Positions 24,990 to 33,746 of a stretch of DNA of 33,795 nucleotides are shown piece after piece. The stretch is from Marinobacter antarcticus. GTDB taxonomy: Bacteria; Pseudomonadota; Gammaproteobacteria; Pseudomonadales; Oleiphilaceae. The position numbers and the translations under genes were made by a program. The notes under the pieces are model-generated. The model had not been told where the DNA came from, made no database searches, and saw only the letters and a program-made list of their open reading frames with translations. Position 1 is the stretch's first letter; each line of letters begins with the position of its first letter. The DNA is taken from assembly GCF_011049865.1 (NCBI RefSeq), contig NZ_DRGY01000075.1, positions 1-33,795 of the forward strand, written 5' to 3'.

Positions 24990-26186
24990 TTAAAGCCCAA
25001 GAATCATTTTCGATACGATATTTTTCTGGATCTCGTTGGATCCGCCGAAAATCGAGAGCTTACGGTTATTGAAATACTGAGCTGAGAGAGGAGCGGCGTT
25101 CTCGTCTGACAGGAACTCGCCGTCGTAATCATGGCTCAGTTCCTCTTCCACAAACGGAATGGCGTAAGGCCCTATGGCTCTGCGTGCCAGATCATTAATA
25201 GACTGGCGAATTTCCGTGCCTTTCACTTTCAGCATGGAGCTTTCCGCGCCGGGCATGCCGCCGCCTTCAACGGCTGCAATAATGCGCAGGTTGCTGATGG
25301 TTGCTGCCATAAGGTCAATCTCGACCTTGGCAATGCGCTGGCTGAACGTTGTGTCTTCAATCAGCGGGCGGCCATTCTTGATGCGACGGGAGGCCAGTTG
25401 CTTCAAGTGCGACAGAGCGGCCTTGGACAAGCCGATGCCGGCCAGACCGGTGCGCTCATAGGTCAACAGGAACTTGGCGTAGGTCCAGCCTTTATCTTCC
25501 TCACCAACAAGGTTTTCAACGGGAACCTTGACGTCTTCAAAGAAGACTTCGTTCACCTCGTGCTCGCCATCCAGAGTGATGATCGGCCGCACAGTGATGC
25601 CTGGCGTGTTCATGTCAATGAGCAGGAAGGAAATGCCGGCCTGTGCCTTCACCTCGGTATTGGTGCGCACCAGGCAAAAAATCATGTTGGCGTACTGGCC
25701 CAGTGTGGTCCAGGTTTTCTGGCCGTTCACAATGTAGTGGTCGCCCTCGCGCACAGCCCGGGTTTTCAGGGATGCCAGGTCGGAGCCGGCGCCTGGTTCG
25801 GAATAACCCTGACACCACCAGTCTTCGCCGCTCAGGATGCGAGGCAGGTATGTCTGTTTCTGCTCTTCGTTGCCGAACTTGATGATAACCGGCGCCACCA
25901 TGTTCACGCCGAACGGCACAGAACGCGGTACGCCGTAATGGCAGGACTCTTCGTCCCAGATGTGCTTCTGAACCGGTGTCCATTCCACACCGCCGTATGC
26001 TTCCGGCCAGTGCGTGGCGTACCAGCCCTGCTTGCAGAGAATTTGCTGCCAGCGCTGGTGGTCTTCTTTGGACAGGTGGCGGAAACCCTTCACTTTCGCG
26101 GCAATGTCGGCCGGTAATTTCTCATCCAGGAACGCCCGCACTTCGTTTCGAAAAGCGAGTTCCTCGGTGGTGTAATTCATGTTCAT
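24990..26186 (-). CDS. PimC-like acyl-CoA dehydrogenase, large-type subunit
   Basis: 398 aa. CQGYSEPGAGSDLASLKTRA (flavin and substrate region), KTWTTLGQYAN, and C-terminal YFNNRKLSIFGGSNEIQKNI are typical of PimC/FadE26-type enzymes. The usual C-terminal Glu is replaced by Gly (IFGGSNE), but E244 in LLTYERTGLAG stands where the catalytic Glu lies in FadE26-type and isovaleryl-CoA dehydrogenases, so this is likely the catalytic subunit. GAGG precedes the ATG by seven bases. It works in the cytoplasm with an electron-transfer flavoprotein not encoded here. Substrate could be a dicarboxyl-CoA, a branched acyl-CoA or a steroid side chain. Confidence 0.88.
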   Translation of the reverse strand: MNMNYTTEELAFRNEVRAFLDEKLPADIAAKVKGFRHLSKEDHQRWQQILCKQGWYATHWPEAYGGVEWTPVQKHIWDEESCHYGVPRSVPFGVNMVAPVIIKFGNEEQKQTYLPRILSGEDWWCQGYSEPGAGSDLASLKTRAVREGDHYIVNGQKTWTTLGQYANMIFCLVRTNTEVKAQAGISFLLIDMNTPGITVRPIITLDGEHEVNEVFFEDVKVPVENLVGEEDKGWTYAKFLLTYERTGLAGIGLSKAALSHLKQLASRRIKNGRPLIEDTTFSQRIAKVEIDLMAATISNLRIIAAVEGGGMPGAESSMLKVKGTEIRQSINDLARRAIGPYAIPFVEEELSHDYDGEFLSDENAAPLSAQYFNNRKLSIFGGSNEIQKNIVSKMILGL

Positions 26187-26218
26187 TGGATAGCCTCGTC
26201 GTGTTGGGCTTTTGGATA

Positions 26219-27388
26219 TCAGCTAAACGCTGCGATGCCTGTCTGACCACGGCCAAGAATCAAGGCGTGGACGTCATGAGTGCCTTCGTAGGTGTTGACG
26301 GCTTCGAGGTTCATGACGTGACGAATCACGTGGTATTCGTCGGAAATACCGTTGCCGCCGTGCATGTCGCGGGCAACCCGTGCGATATCCAGTGACTTGC
26401 CACAGTTATTGCGCTTGAGCAGCGAAATGGCATCCGGAGTGGCGTCACCGCTGTCCATCATGCGGCCGAGTTGCAACGCGGCTTGCAGGCCCAAGGTGAT
26501 TTCGGTTTGCATGTCTACCAGCTTTTTCTGGATAAGCTGGTTGGCGGCCAGAGGCTTGCCGAACTGCTTGCGCTCGAGGGTGTAACTGCGGGCGGCGTGC
26601 CAGCAAAATTCAGCGGCACCCAGGGAACCCCAGCTAATGCCGAATCGGGCTTTGTTCAGGCAACTGAATGGGCCTTTCAAGCCCTCTACGTCCAGCTTGT
26701 TTTCCTCGGGTACAAACACCTCATCCATAAAGATGGAGCCGGTCTCTGAGGCCCGAAGCGAGAATTTTCCCGGAATTTTGGGGGTTTCGAGACCTTTTGA
26801 GCCTTCGCGCTCGATAACAAAGCCAGTTACTTTGCCGTCCAGCTTGCCCCAGACCACGCACACATCGGCAATGGGCGAATTGGTGATCCAGGTTTTGGAG
26901 CCACTCAGCAGGTAGCCGCCGTCCACTTTTTTGGCGCGGGTTTCCATGCCGGCCGGGTCAGAGCCGTGGTTGGGTTCGGTCAGACCGAAGCAGCCGACCA
27001 TTTCACCAGAGGCCAGTTTGGGCAGAATGCGCTTTTTAAGAGCTTCCTGGCCGAAGGCGTGAATCGGGTGCATAACCAACGAAGACTGAACGCTCAGTGC
27101 GGACCGGTAAGCGGAATCAACACGCTCCACCTCGCGGGCGATCAGTCCGTAACAAACGTGGTTGAGGCCCGGGCCGCCGTACTCTTCCGGCAAGGTAGCG
27201 CCAAGCATGCCCAGGTCACCCATTTCGTTGAAGATGTTGCGATCGAACGTTTCATGGCGGTTGGCCTCGATGATGCCCGGCATCAAGCGCTGGTCACAGA
27301 AACTGCGAATGCTGTCCCGAACCTGGCGCTCGGTTTCGTCCAGTTGTTTGTCAAATTGCAGCAGGTCATCCCAAGGTGCAGAAGCCAT
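26219..27388 (-). CDS. gcdH: Glutaryl-CoA dehydrogenase (decarboxylating)
   Basis: 389 aa. Strong GcdH signatures: [16 protein letters not shown] with R96, the Arg that binds the distal carboxylate of glutaryl-Co[25 protein letters not shown], and catalytic E368 in [15 protein letters not shown]. Converts glutaryl-CoA to crotonyl-CoA and CO2 with electrons to ETF; end step of lysine, tryptophan and odd-chain dicarboxylate breakdown. The ATG at 27388 has GAGGAG seven bases upstream. It leads the minus-strand operon; a GGAAG/CTTCC dyad lies ~85 bp upstream in the 247-bp gap before the next gene. No LysR regulator or CoA transferase sits beside it, unlike the usual gcdH locus. Confidence 0.93.
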   Translation of the reverse strand: MASAPWDDLLQFDKQLDETERQVRDSIRSFCDQRLMPGIIEANRHETFDRNIFNEMGDLGMLGATLPEEYGGPGLNHVCYGLIAREVERVDSAYRSALSVQSSLVMHPIHAFGQEALKKRILPKLASGEMVGCFGLTEPNHGSDPAGMETRAKKVDGGYLLSGSKTWITNSPIADVCVVWGKLDGKVTGFVIEREGSKGLETPKIPGKFSLRASETGSIFMDEVFVPEENKLDVEGLKGPFSCLNKARFGISWGSLGAAEFCWHAARSYTLERKQFGKPLAANQLIQKKLVDMQTEITLGLQAALQLGRMMDSGDATPDAISLLKRNNCGKSLDIARVARDMHGGNGISDEYHVIRHVMNLEAVNTYEGTHDVHALILGRGQTGIAAFS

Positions 27389-27635
27389 GTTGTTTCTCCT
27401 CAATGAAAATCAGTTGTTAACTCGTTCAATAACAGCAGTAACGCCCGCCCCCGAAAGGTTTAACCCGCGACTCGGAAGATAATAGCTTCCGGGTTGTCAT
27501 GTCATTTGCGCTAGTGTAATTTCATTCAGCGGAACTATGTTTTGTATTGGCTTAGCAAAAGACTAATCCGGGTGTGTGCGAAATGCAAGCAGAGACCATC
27601 TCTGTCAGAACCACTCTAATAAGGACAGAGCAGGT

Positions 27636-28994
27636 ATGAATGCTGTAGATCGCTGGCTACTATCTTTGGCGGTTTTGCTTGAGTTGGTGGCCATATGCCT
27701 TTCCAATGGCCAACTCAGTGCCATCGCAGGCGTGTTGTTCATTGTCTGTTTTGTGTCTGCGGGTAATCGCTTACAGGCATACTCTCGTATTCTGTTGTTG
27801 GGTTCTCTGGCGGTCACCGCCTGGTTTGGTCTAAGCGGGCAGCTGGGCGCTGAGCGGTTGATTAAAGCGTCTGGCGACGCCGCATTTTACGCCGCATTTC
27901 TTGGCAGCCTGGGTATGATGCAGTGCCTAGCCAGGCGCTTTGAGGTGCTGCGCCGGATCCACGATGTGCTGCTGGGTGGCCGGCCGGTCTGGTTGTATCC
28001 CAAGTACGCTTTGGTCAGCTGTGGCATTGCCTCTGTTTTGAATTTCGGCATGATGAATCTGCTGTGTGGCACTTTGTCCGACACCCTGAGTGAGCGCGGA
28101 ATTACCGGTGAGTCCAGGCTGCAATGGTTGCGAAGCGTGTTAACCAGTGCGCTTCGGGGCTTTGCGCTTGTGCCGCTGGTGGCGCCAACCAGTGTTGCTG
28201 TGGCCATACTGACCCGGGAGTTGCCCCAGTTAAGCTGGTCCATGCTTTTGCCCTACGGCCTGGCGGCGGCCGCGGTTCTGATTGCGGTGGGTTGGGTACT
28301 GGAGCGCCGGCGGTTCCATCAGGTCAGTCGTGAGCGAGCCGTTATGAAGCAGTGGCCGCCGGGCACGTTGAGGCTGCTGGGCCTGGTTCTGGTCGTGTTT
28401 CTCATGATGGCGATTATTGTCGCCTGGACGGATTTTAAAGTGTCCGTCGCCGCGATGCTGGCGGTGCCTTCCATCACGCTCCTATATATGGCGTGGCACG
28501 AAAGGTCGCTTGGGGTTGTACTGAAAGAGAGTATGACTCAGGTTTCAGCGATGAATAACGAGATGGCGATTTTTGCCGCCTCAGCAATTTTGGGCGTGAC
28601 GCTTTCCAGCGTCATTCCAAGCGATGCGTTAAGCGGGCTGGCGACGTCGCCGGGTGGTATGTGGTTGCTTGCCGTAGCCGGGCTTTTAATATTACCGCTG
28701 CTATCAATGGTTGGGATTATTCCGATTACGGTGCTCAGTGTTCAGGCCGGTCTTCTGCCGCAGCTCATTGCAGAAGGCATGGATCCGATTCTTATATCGG
28801 TCGCTCTGGTTATCGGTTTTTCGTTGGCGATGATGCTTTCGCCCTTCGGGCCTTCCGTTATGCTGTTGTCCCGGTTTGGCCAAGTTCCGCGACGGGTCGT
28901 CGCATTCCGCTGGAATGGCCTGTTTGTCGTAATAGCGGTGCCATTATTGCTGTTGCTTCTGGCGCTCGAAATCGTTGTTTTGCCAACAATGTAG
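27636..28994 (+). CDS. Polytopic membrane protein of unknown function, possible carboxylate transporter
   Basis: 452 aa with about 11-12 hydrophobic segments spread over the whole length and a basic loop near residues 223-240 (LERRRFHQVSRERAVMKQW). A C-terminal stretch, SLAMMLSPFGPSVMLLSRFG, and NNEMAIFAASAILGVTLSS recall re-entrant-loop regions of the ion-transporter superfamily (DctM, CitMHS), but I do not recognise a specific family. Start at ATG 27636; AAGGA lies 12 bases upstream, which is long. It is divergent from gcdH and upstream of the IclR gene, so uptake of an acid used by the neighbouring pathway is possible but not shown. Confidence 0.6.
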   Translation: MNAVDRWLLSLAVLLELVAICLSNGQLSAIAGVLFIVCFVSAGNRLQAYSRILLLGSLAVTAWFGLSGQLGAERLIKASGDAAFYAAFLGSLGMMQCLARRFEVLRRIHDVLLGGRPVWLYPKYALVSCGIASVLNFGMMNLLCGTLSDTLSERGITGESRLQWLRSVLTSALRGFALVPLVAPTSVAVAILTRELPQLSWSMLLPYGLAAAAVLIAVGWVLERRRFHQVSRERAVMKQWPPGTLRLLGLVLVVFLMMAIIVAWTDFKVSVAAMLAVPSITLLYMAWHERSLGVVLKESMTQVSAMNNEMAIFAASAILGVTLSSVIPSDALSGLATSPGGMWLLAVAGLLILPLLSMVGIIPITVLSVQAGLLPQLIAEGMDPILISVALVIGFSLAMMLSPFGPSVMLLSRFGQVPRRVVAFRWNGLFVVIAVPLLLLLLALEIVVLPTM

Positions 28995-29085
28995 TAGAGG
29001 GCTTTCAGAGGTTTCTATTTTGTCAGGAGTTTGTGGTACTTGAGTTCATCAACCATTAACATGCGGCATATTTTTTAAACACAGC

Positions 29086-29100
29086 GTTTCAGCCCGAAAC
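29086..29100. promoter_or_regulatory. Candidate operator upstream of iclR-type gene
   Basis: Perfect inverted repeat GTTTC-AGCCC-GAAAC, ending 36 bp before the regulator ATG. IclR proteins commonly autoregulate through short dyads at this place. No exact second copy was found before the hydratase-dehydrogenase gene (30040-30141). Confidence 0.3.
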
Positions 29101-29136
29101 ACGGGAGCAGGTGACGTTATTGGAGGACGCCACATT

Positions 29137-29964
29137 ATGTCAAAAACAAAAACCCTTCCACCGGAACTGATGGCTGCTTCCGCTGACGACGATCCGGTGA
29201 AGCCGCAGAAAGACCGGAAGTTCGTGGAGGCGCTGTCCCGTGGTCTGGATGTGTTGCGGGCGTTCAGCCACGGGCCGGTTATTCTTGGTAATCAGGACAT
29301 AGCCCGGCTGACTAACCTGCCCAAGCCCACGGTGTCTCGTATGACCTACACGCTGACCAAGCTGGGGTATCTGAGTTACAACACCCAGCTGGAAAAATAC
29401 CAGCTCAGTTCAGGCGTGTTGGCGTTGGGTTATGCCTATGTTTCCAACCTGAAAGTCCGGCAATTGGCCAAACCCTACATGGATGAGTTTGCCCGGCAGA
29501 CCAATATGTCCATCGGGCTGACCTGCCGCGATCGTTTGCACATGATTTACGTGGAAAACCGCCTGCCTCCGGAAGCCTCTCTGCTGCGAATGGATATTGG
29601 CCTCAAGCTGCCGATGGCAACCACCTCCGCTGGCCGCGCCTACTATTGCGCCGTCTCGGAGAAGGGTCGAAAAGTGATTGAAGACGCCATGGAGGTGAAA
29701 TATGGCGCCGAATCCTGGCCCGAGAAAAAGGAAGGCCTGGATCGCTCCATGGAGGACTATAAAAAGTACGGCTTCTGTCTTTCCATCGGCGAGTGGGATC
29801 GCAACATCAACTCTGCGGGCGTGCCGGTTCATCTGCAGGACGGCACCATTATGACGTTGACCTGTGCCGCGCCGTCTTACCTGATTTCGGCTGAAAAGCT
29901 TCGGGGCTCTATTGCCCATCAGTTGGCGATGCTGGCAAGCGATATTGAGTCGCTGGGAGTCTAG
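29137..29964 (+). CDS. IclR-family transcriptional regulator
   Basis: 275 aa. N-terminal winged helix ~28-90 (EALSRGLDVLRAFS then LGNQDIARLTNLPKPTVSRM) and a C-terminal effector domain ~95-270 (VRQLAKPYMDEFARQTNMSI, DRLHMIYVENRL, MATTSAGRAYYCAVSEKGR, NSAGVPVHLQDG). The ligand is probably a small organic acid or its CoA ester. It likely controls the following hydratase-dehydrogenase and thiolase genes, perhaps also gcdH. The ATG has GGAGG ten bases upstream. A strong UUCG-loop terminator follows its stop by about 46 bp, so it is a separate transcript from the downstream genes. Confidence 0.92.
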   Translation: MSKTKTLPPELMAASADDDPVKPQKDRKFVEALSRGLDVLRAFSHGPVILGNQDIARLTNLPKPTVSRMTYTLTKLGYLSYNTQLEKYQLSSGVLALGYAYVSNLKVRQLAKPYMDEFARQTNMSIGLTCRDRLHMIYVENRLPPEASLLRMDIGLKLPMATTSAGRAYYCAVSEKGRKVIEDAMEVKYGAESWPEKKEGLDRSMEDYKKYGFCLSIGEWDRNINSAGVPVHLQDGTIMTLTCAAPSYLISAEKLRGSIAHQLAMLASDIESLGV

Positions 29965-30009
29965 CCGGGCCTCGAAACGCTATGCCCACCGGCCCGGAGT
30001 GTTACTCTG

Positions 30010-30039
30010 AAACCGCAGAATTCGTTCTGCGGTTTTTTT
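30010..30039 (+). terminator. Rho-independent terminator after IclR gene
   Basis: AACCGCAGAA-TTCG-TTCTGCGGTT: ten perfect pairs closed by a UUCG tetraloop, then a run of seven T. It ends the regulator transcript and isolates it from the gene starting at 30142. Confidence 0.95.
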
Positions 30040-30141
30040 ATACCCGGTTTTAAATGATGGTTGAAACCCGGAGAGAACTTGTATTAAATCGTACCTATGT
30101 TTCGCTTGTTAAAACTACATTCCATATAAAGCGAGGGAGAA

Positions 30142-32238
30142 ATGATGTCTGAGGTCGTAACTTACAATCGTGAAGGCACTATTGGCGTAATTACTGTGAA
30201 CTACCCGCCGGTGAATGCCCTCAGTTATGCGGTGCGTTCAGGCCTGATTGCAGCGTTGGAGCAAGGGCAGAAGGATTCCGCAGCCAACGTACTTTTGCTG
30301 GTGTGTGAAGGCCGGACGTTTATCGCGGGTGCAGACATCCGTGAGTTCGGTAAACCCATGCAGGAGCCAGGGCTGCCTGCGGTGGTTGAGCAATTCGAAA
30401 ACAGCGATAAACCTCTGGTGGCCGCCATTCACGGTACGGCGCTGGGTGGCGGTCTGGAAACAGCGCTTGGTTGCCATTACCGGGTTGCGCTGAGCAGCGC
30501 CAAAGTTGGCCTGCCAGAAGTAAAGCTTGGCCTGTTGCCAGGCGCTGGAGGCACTCAGCGCTTACCGCGTTTGACCGGCGCGCAGAAAGCGCTGGAAATG
30601 ATTACGTCTGGTGAGTTTGTGGGGGCGAAAGACGCTCTCGCGCTGGGCATTGTGGATGTCGTTGACGACGGTAATGACCCCAAAGCGGCAGGTCTTGCCT
30701 ATGCACAGAAGATTGCGGATGAAGGCAAGCCGGTGCGCCGGGTTCGTGATCTGGCCGACAAAGTGGCGGCCGATAAGGGCAGCGACGTATTCGATCAGTT
30801 CCGTGCCGTGCTGCAAAAGAAAGCCCGGGGTCAGTTCTCCCCGTTCAAATGCGTCGATGCCGTGGAAGCCGCGGTTAATCTGCCGTTTGCCGAAGGCATG
30901 AAGCGCGAGCGTGAACTGTTTATGGAGTGTATGGACTCACCCCAGCGCGATGGCTTGATTCATTCGTTCTTTGCCGAGCGTGAGGTTTCCAAAGTTAAAG
31001 GCTTGTCGAAAGATACGCCGGTGCGCGACGTGAACAGCGTGGGCATCATTGGTGCTGGCACCATGGGCGGTGGCATCGCCATGAATTTCGCCAACGCTGG
31101 CCTCCCCGTAACCATCGTTGAGATGAAGCAGGAAGCTCTGGATAAGGGGTTGGGCATCATTCGCAAGAATTATGAAAGCTCTGCGAAAAAGGGACGCATC
31201 ACGCAGCAGCAGGTGGAAGACCGGATGGCGCTGATCACCGGCAGCCTGAACTATGACGATTTTAAAGACGTGGATCTGGTGATTGAGGCCGTGTTCGAAA
31301 ACATGGCGGTTAAAAAAGAGATTTTCACGAAGCTGGATGCGGTCTGTAAACCAGGTGCCATTCTGGCCTCCAACACCTCTACGCTGGATATTGATGAAAT
31401 CGCGTCTGTTACCAAGCGTCCGGAAGACGTGGTGGGCATGCACTTTTTCAGTCCGGCCAACGTGATGCGGCTGCTGGAGAATGTGCGCGGTAGCAAGACG
31501 TCAGACGAGGTGAAGGCGACCGTGATGGCGGTGGCCAAGAAGATCAAGAAAGTGGGTGTGCTGGTCGGCAACTGCCACGGGTTTGTTGGCAACCGCATGC
31601 TGCACAAGCGCGGCACCGAAGCCATGGCTCTGGTCAACGAAGGCGCCACGCCGCAGCAGGTTGATAAGGTGCTGACGGACCTGGGTTATCCCATGGGTCA
31701 GTTCGCGATGTCGGACCTGGCCGGTATTGATGTGGGTTATCGGATCCGTGAAGAGCTGCGCAACGCCGGTGAGCAAGTAGCGCCCAGCTGGATGGATAAA
31801 CTGGCGGAGCAGGAACGTTTTGGCCAGAAGACCATGGCGGGTGTTTACAAGTATGAAGAGGGCAGCCGCAAGCCCATTCCGGATCCTGAGGTGGAGCGGA
31901 TTATTGAGGATTTCCGTAAGGAGCAGGGCATCCGTTCTCGCGAAATTACGGATCAGGAAATTCTTGAGCGTTGCATGTATGTGATGGTGAATGAGGCGGC
32001 CAAGATTCTGCAGGAGGGCATTGCGGATCGGGCTCTGGATATTGATGTGGTCTGGATTTATGGCTATGGCTTCCCGGCTTATCGTGGTGGGCCGATGTTC
32101 TGGGCGGATCAGGTGGGTCTGGATGTGATTCTGGCTGCTGTTCAGAAGTATCACTCTGAGGTTGGCGGTGAGCAGTGGAAGCCTGCGGAGTTGCTGACGC
32201 AGTTGGTTGCTGATGGTCGGAAATTTGGGGACTTGTAG
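30142..32238 (+). CDS. Bifunctional enoyl-CoA hydratase / 3-hydroxyacyl-CoA dehydrogenase
   Basis: 698 aa, FadB/FadJ/PimF-type. N-terminal crotonase domain ~1-190 with catalytic E106 (GGGLETALG) and E126 (GLPEVKLGLLPGAGG); NAD-binding domain from ~296 (GIIGAGTMGGGIAM, 301-314); dehydrogenase C-terminal domains with H434 (VVGMHFFSPANVM) and GFVGNRML, and a duplicated C-terminal helical domain with GYGFPAYRGGPMFWAD. It catalyses hydration of 2-enoyl-CoA and oxidation to 3-oxoacyl-CoA. It is slightly shorter than E. coli FadB (729) and its partner gene follows, but separated by a 214-bp gap with a hairpin element rather than fadA-style coupling. GGGAG precedes tandem ATGs at 30142 and 30145; the second has better spacing. 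Confidence 0.93.
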   Translation: MMSEVVTYNREGTIGVITVNYPPVNALSYAVRSGLIAALEQGQKDSAANVLLLVCEGRTFIAGADIREFGKPMQEPGLPAVVEQFENSDKPLVAAIHGTALGGGLETALGCHYRVALSSAKVGLPEVKLGLLPGAGGTQRLPRLTGAQKALEMITSGEFVGAKDALALGIVDVVDDGNDPKAAGLAYAQKIADEGKPVRRVRDLADKVAADKGSDVFDQFRAVLQKKARGQFSPFKCVDAVEAAVNLPFAEGMKRERELFMECMDSPQRDGLIHSFFAEREVSKVKGLSKDTPVRDVNSVGIIGAGTMGGGIAMNFANAGLPVTIVEMKQEALDKGLGIIRKNYESSAKKGRITQQQVEDRMALITGSLNYDDFKDVDLVIEAVFENMAVKKEIFTKLDAVCKPGAILASNTSTLDIDEIASVTKRPEDVVGMHFFSPANVMRLLENVRGSKTSDEVKATVMAVAKKIKKVGVLVGNCHGFVGNRMLHKRGTEAMALVNEGATPQQVDKVLTDLGYPMGQFAMSDLAGIDVGYRIREELRNAGEQVAPSWMDKLAEQERFGQKTMAGVYKYEEGSRKPIPDPEVERIIEDFRKEQGIRSREITDQEILERCMYVMVNEAAKILQEGIADRALDIDVVWIYGYGFPAYRGGPMFWADQVGLDVILAAVQKYHSEVGGEQWKPAELLTQLVADGRKFGDL

Positions 32239-32282
32239 GGTCTTTGAAATGGGTGCTGGCCTCTGATTGATCAAGCTTGGGG

Positions 32283-32379
32283 GCTGGCTCGGTGCGGGTG
32301 GTCTTTTCTTCTGGAAAAAACAACTCGCTTCGCTCAGACATTTTTTTCCGGCAGAAAAGACCACCCGCGCCAAGCCGGC
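32283..32379 (+). repeat. Long hairpin repeat element, copy 2
   Basis: Arms 32294-32309 and 32353-32368 match perfectly over 16 bp and extend outward with a few mismatches to about 32 bp. An inner GAAAAAA/TTTTTTC stem encloses the loop core AACTCGCTTCGCTCAGACA (32322-32340), one base different from copies 1 and 3. It starts 45 bp after the stop of the hydratase-dehydrogenase gene and ends 73 bp before the thiolase ATG, in the same orientation as the other copies. Confidence 0.88.
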
Positions 32380-32452
32380 TTGGCTAGGGCATTTGTACCG
32401 TTTTCGGACCCTTCGGTGGGTGGTGCTTTATTTTTATTTCGAGGTAACTTTT

Positions 32453-33637
32453 ATGTCAGACGCAGTGATTGTTTCTACCGCACGTACCGGTCTTGGGAAG
32501 TCTTACCGGGGCGCTTTGAACGCCACGCACAGTGTGGATCTTGCGGGGCATGTGATTAAACACGCGGTTGCTCGCGCGGGTATTGATCCGGCGATTGTTG
32601 AGGATGTGATTCTCGGCGCAAGTTTTCAGGAAGGCGCACAAGGCAGGAATATGGCTCGTTTGGCGGCTATTCGGGCTGGGTTGCCGGTGACGACAGCCGG
32701 GATGTCGATTAACCGTTTTTGCAGTTCTGGTTTGCAGGCTATCGCTATTGCTGCGCAGCGTGTGGTTTCAGAGAAGGTGCCGGCGATGGTGGCTGGCGGT
32801 GTGGAATCTATTTCTCTGGTGCAGAACGATAAGCTCAACAGTTTTCATGCGACCAATGAATGGTTGATGAAGAATAAGCCTGAGCTGTACATGTCGATGA
32901 TTGAAACGGCCGATATCGTCGCTCAGCGTTACAAGGTGAGCCGTGAGTCTCAGGACGAATACGCTCTGATCTCCCAGCAGCGCACGGCGGCTGCCCAGGA
33001 AGCGGGCAAGTTTGATGATGAAATTGTACCTTTTGACGCGACCATGATGGTGAAGGACAAGGAAACCGGTGAGGTCAGTAAAAAAGACGTCACGCTCACA
33101 CGTGATGAGTGCAATCGTCCGAACACGACGCTTGAAGGTCTGCAGGGTTTGAGTGCGGTGCGTGGTGAGGGCAATTTTGTCACGGCGGGCAATGCCAGTC
33201 AGTTGTCGGATGGCGCGTCGGTTTGCACGGTGATGAACAGCACCTACGCTGAGAAGCACAACATTGAACCTATGGGCATTTTCCGTGGCTTTGCGGTAGC
33301 AGGGTGTGAGCCGGATGAGATGGGTATTGGCCCGGTCTTTGCCATTCCGCGTCTGTTGGAGCGCAATGGCCTGACCATGGATGACATCGATCTGTGGGAA
33401 CTGAACGAAGCCTTTGCGTCGCAGGTGGTTTACTGCCGTGATCGTCTGGGTATTCCCATGGAAAAACTGAATGTTAACGGTGGCTCTATTTCTATTGGTC
33501 ATCCTTACGGTGTTACCGGCTCTCGCCTTGCTGGCCACGCGCTGATTGAAGGCAAGCGCCGCGGCGCCAAATACGTTGTCGTTACCATGTGCGTTGGCGG
33601 AGGCCAAGGCGCAGCCGGACTGTTCGAAGTTGTATAA
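32453..33637 (+). CDS. Acetyl-CoA C-acyltransferase (thiolase)
   Basis: 394 aa, standard thiolase length. Nucleophile C90 in [21 protein letters not shown]350 in [14 protein letters not shown] and acid/base C380 in [10 protein letters not shown]. It cleaves 3-oxoacyl-CoA with CoA to acetyl-CoA and a shortened acyl-CoA, completing the beta-oxidation round started by the upstream bifunctional enzyme. The ATG at 32453 has GAGG about eight bases upstream; a frame start at 32267 runs through the hairpin element and is not credible. The [14 protein letters not shown] form (Ile-Ser, Tyr) is the PimB/FadI-like rather than E. coli FadA-like version. Confidence 0.93.
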   Translation: MSDAVIVSTARTGLGKSYRGALNATHSVDLAGHVIKHAVARAGIDPAIVEDVILGASFQEGAQGRNMARLAAIRAGLPVTTAGMSINRFCSSGLQAIAIAAQRVVSEKVPAMVAGGVESISLVQNDKLNSFHATNEWLMKNKPELYMSMIETADIVAQRYKVSRESQDEYALISQQRTAAAQEAGKFDDEIVPFDATMMVKDKETGEVSKKDVTLTRDECNRPNTTLEGLQGLSAVRGEGNFVTAGNASQLSDGASVCTVMNSTYAEKHNIEPMGIFRGFAVAGCEPDEMGIGPVFAIPRLLERNGLTMDDIDLWELNEAFASQVVYCRDRLGIPMEKLNVNGGSISIGHPYGVTGSRLAGHALIEGKRRGAKYVVVTMCVGGGQGAAGLFEVV

Positions 33638-33746
33638 CTGGCGTTGAGCCTGCCCCGGGGAGGGGTGCCTTTTCTTCTGGGAAAAACAACTCGCTGCGCT
33701 CAGACATCTTTTTCCCGCCAGAAAAGGCACCCCACCCCGCGTCCAG
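33638..33746 (+). repeat. Long hairpin repeat element, copy 3
   Basis: Begins directly after the thiolase stop. Arms 33662-33675 and 33720-33733 pair perfectly over 14 bp, with looser outer pairing to CTGG/CCAG at the ends. An inner GGGAAAAA/TTTTTCCC stem encloses the loop core AACTCGCTGCGCTCAGACA (33688-33706), identical to copy 1. Nothing else is recognisable in the last 49 bases of the window. Confidence 0.87.

Noticed and set aside
25131..26117. 328-codon plus-strand frame opposite the PimC-like gene
   Set aside because: Shadow arising from high third-position GC; the minus-strand dehydrogenase explains the region completely.
31501..32373. 290-codon minus-strand frame over the 3' end of the bifunctional enzyme
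   Set aside because: Antisense of conserved dehydrogenase domains and running through the hairpin element.
32768..33730. 320-codon minus-strand frame opposite the thiolase
   Set aside because: Begins inside hairpin copy 3 and is antisense of catalytic thiolase motifs.
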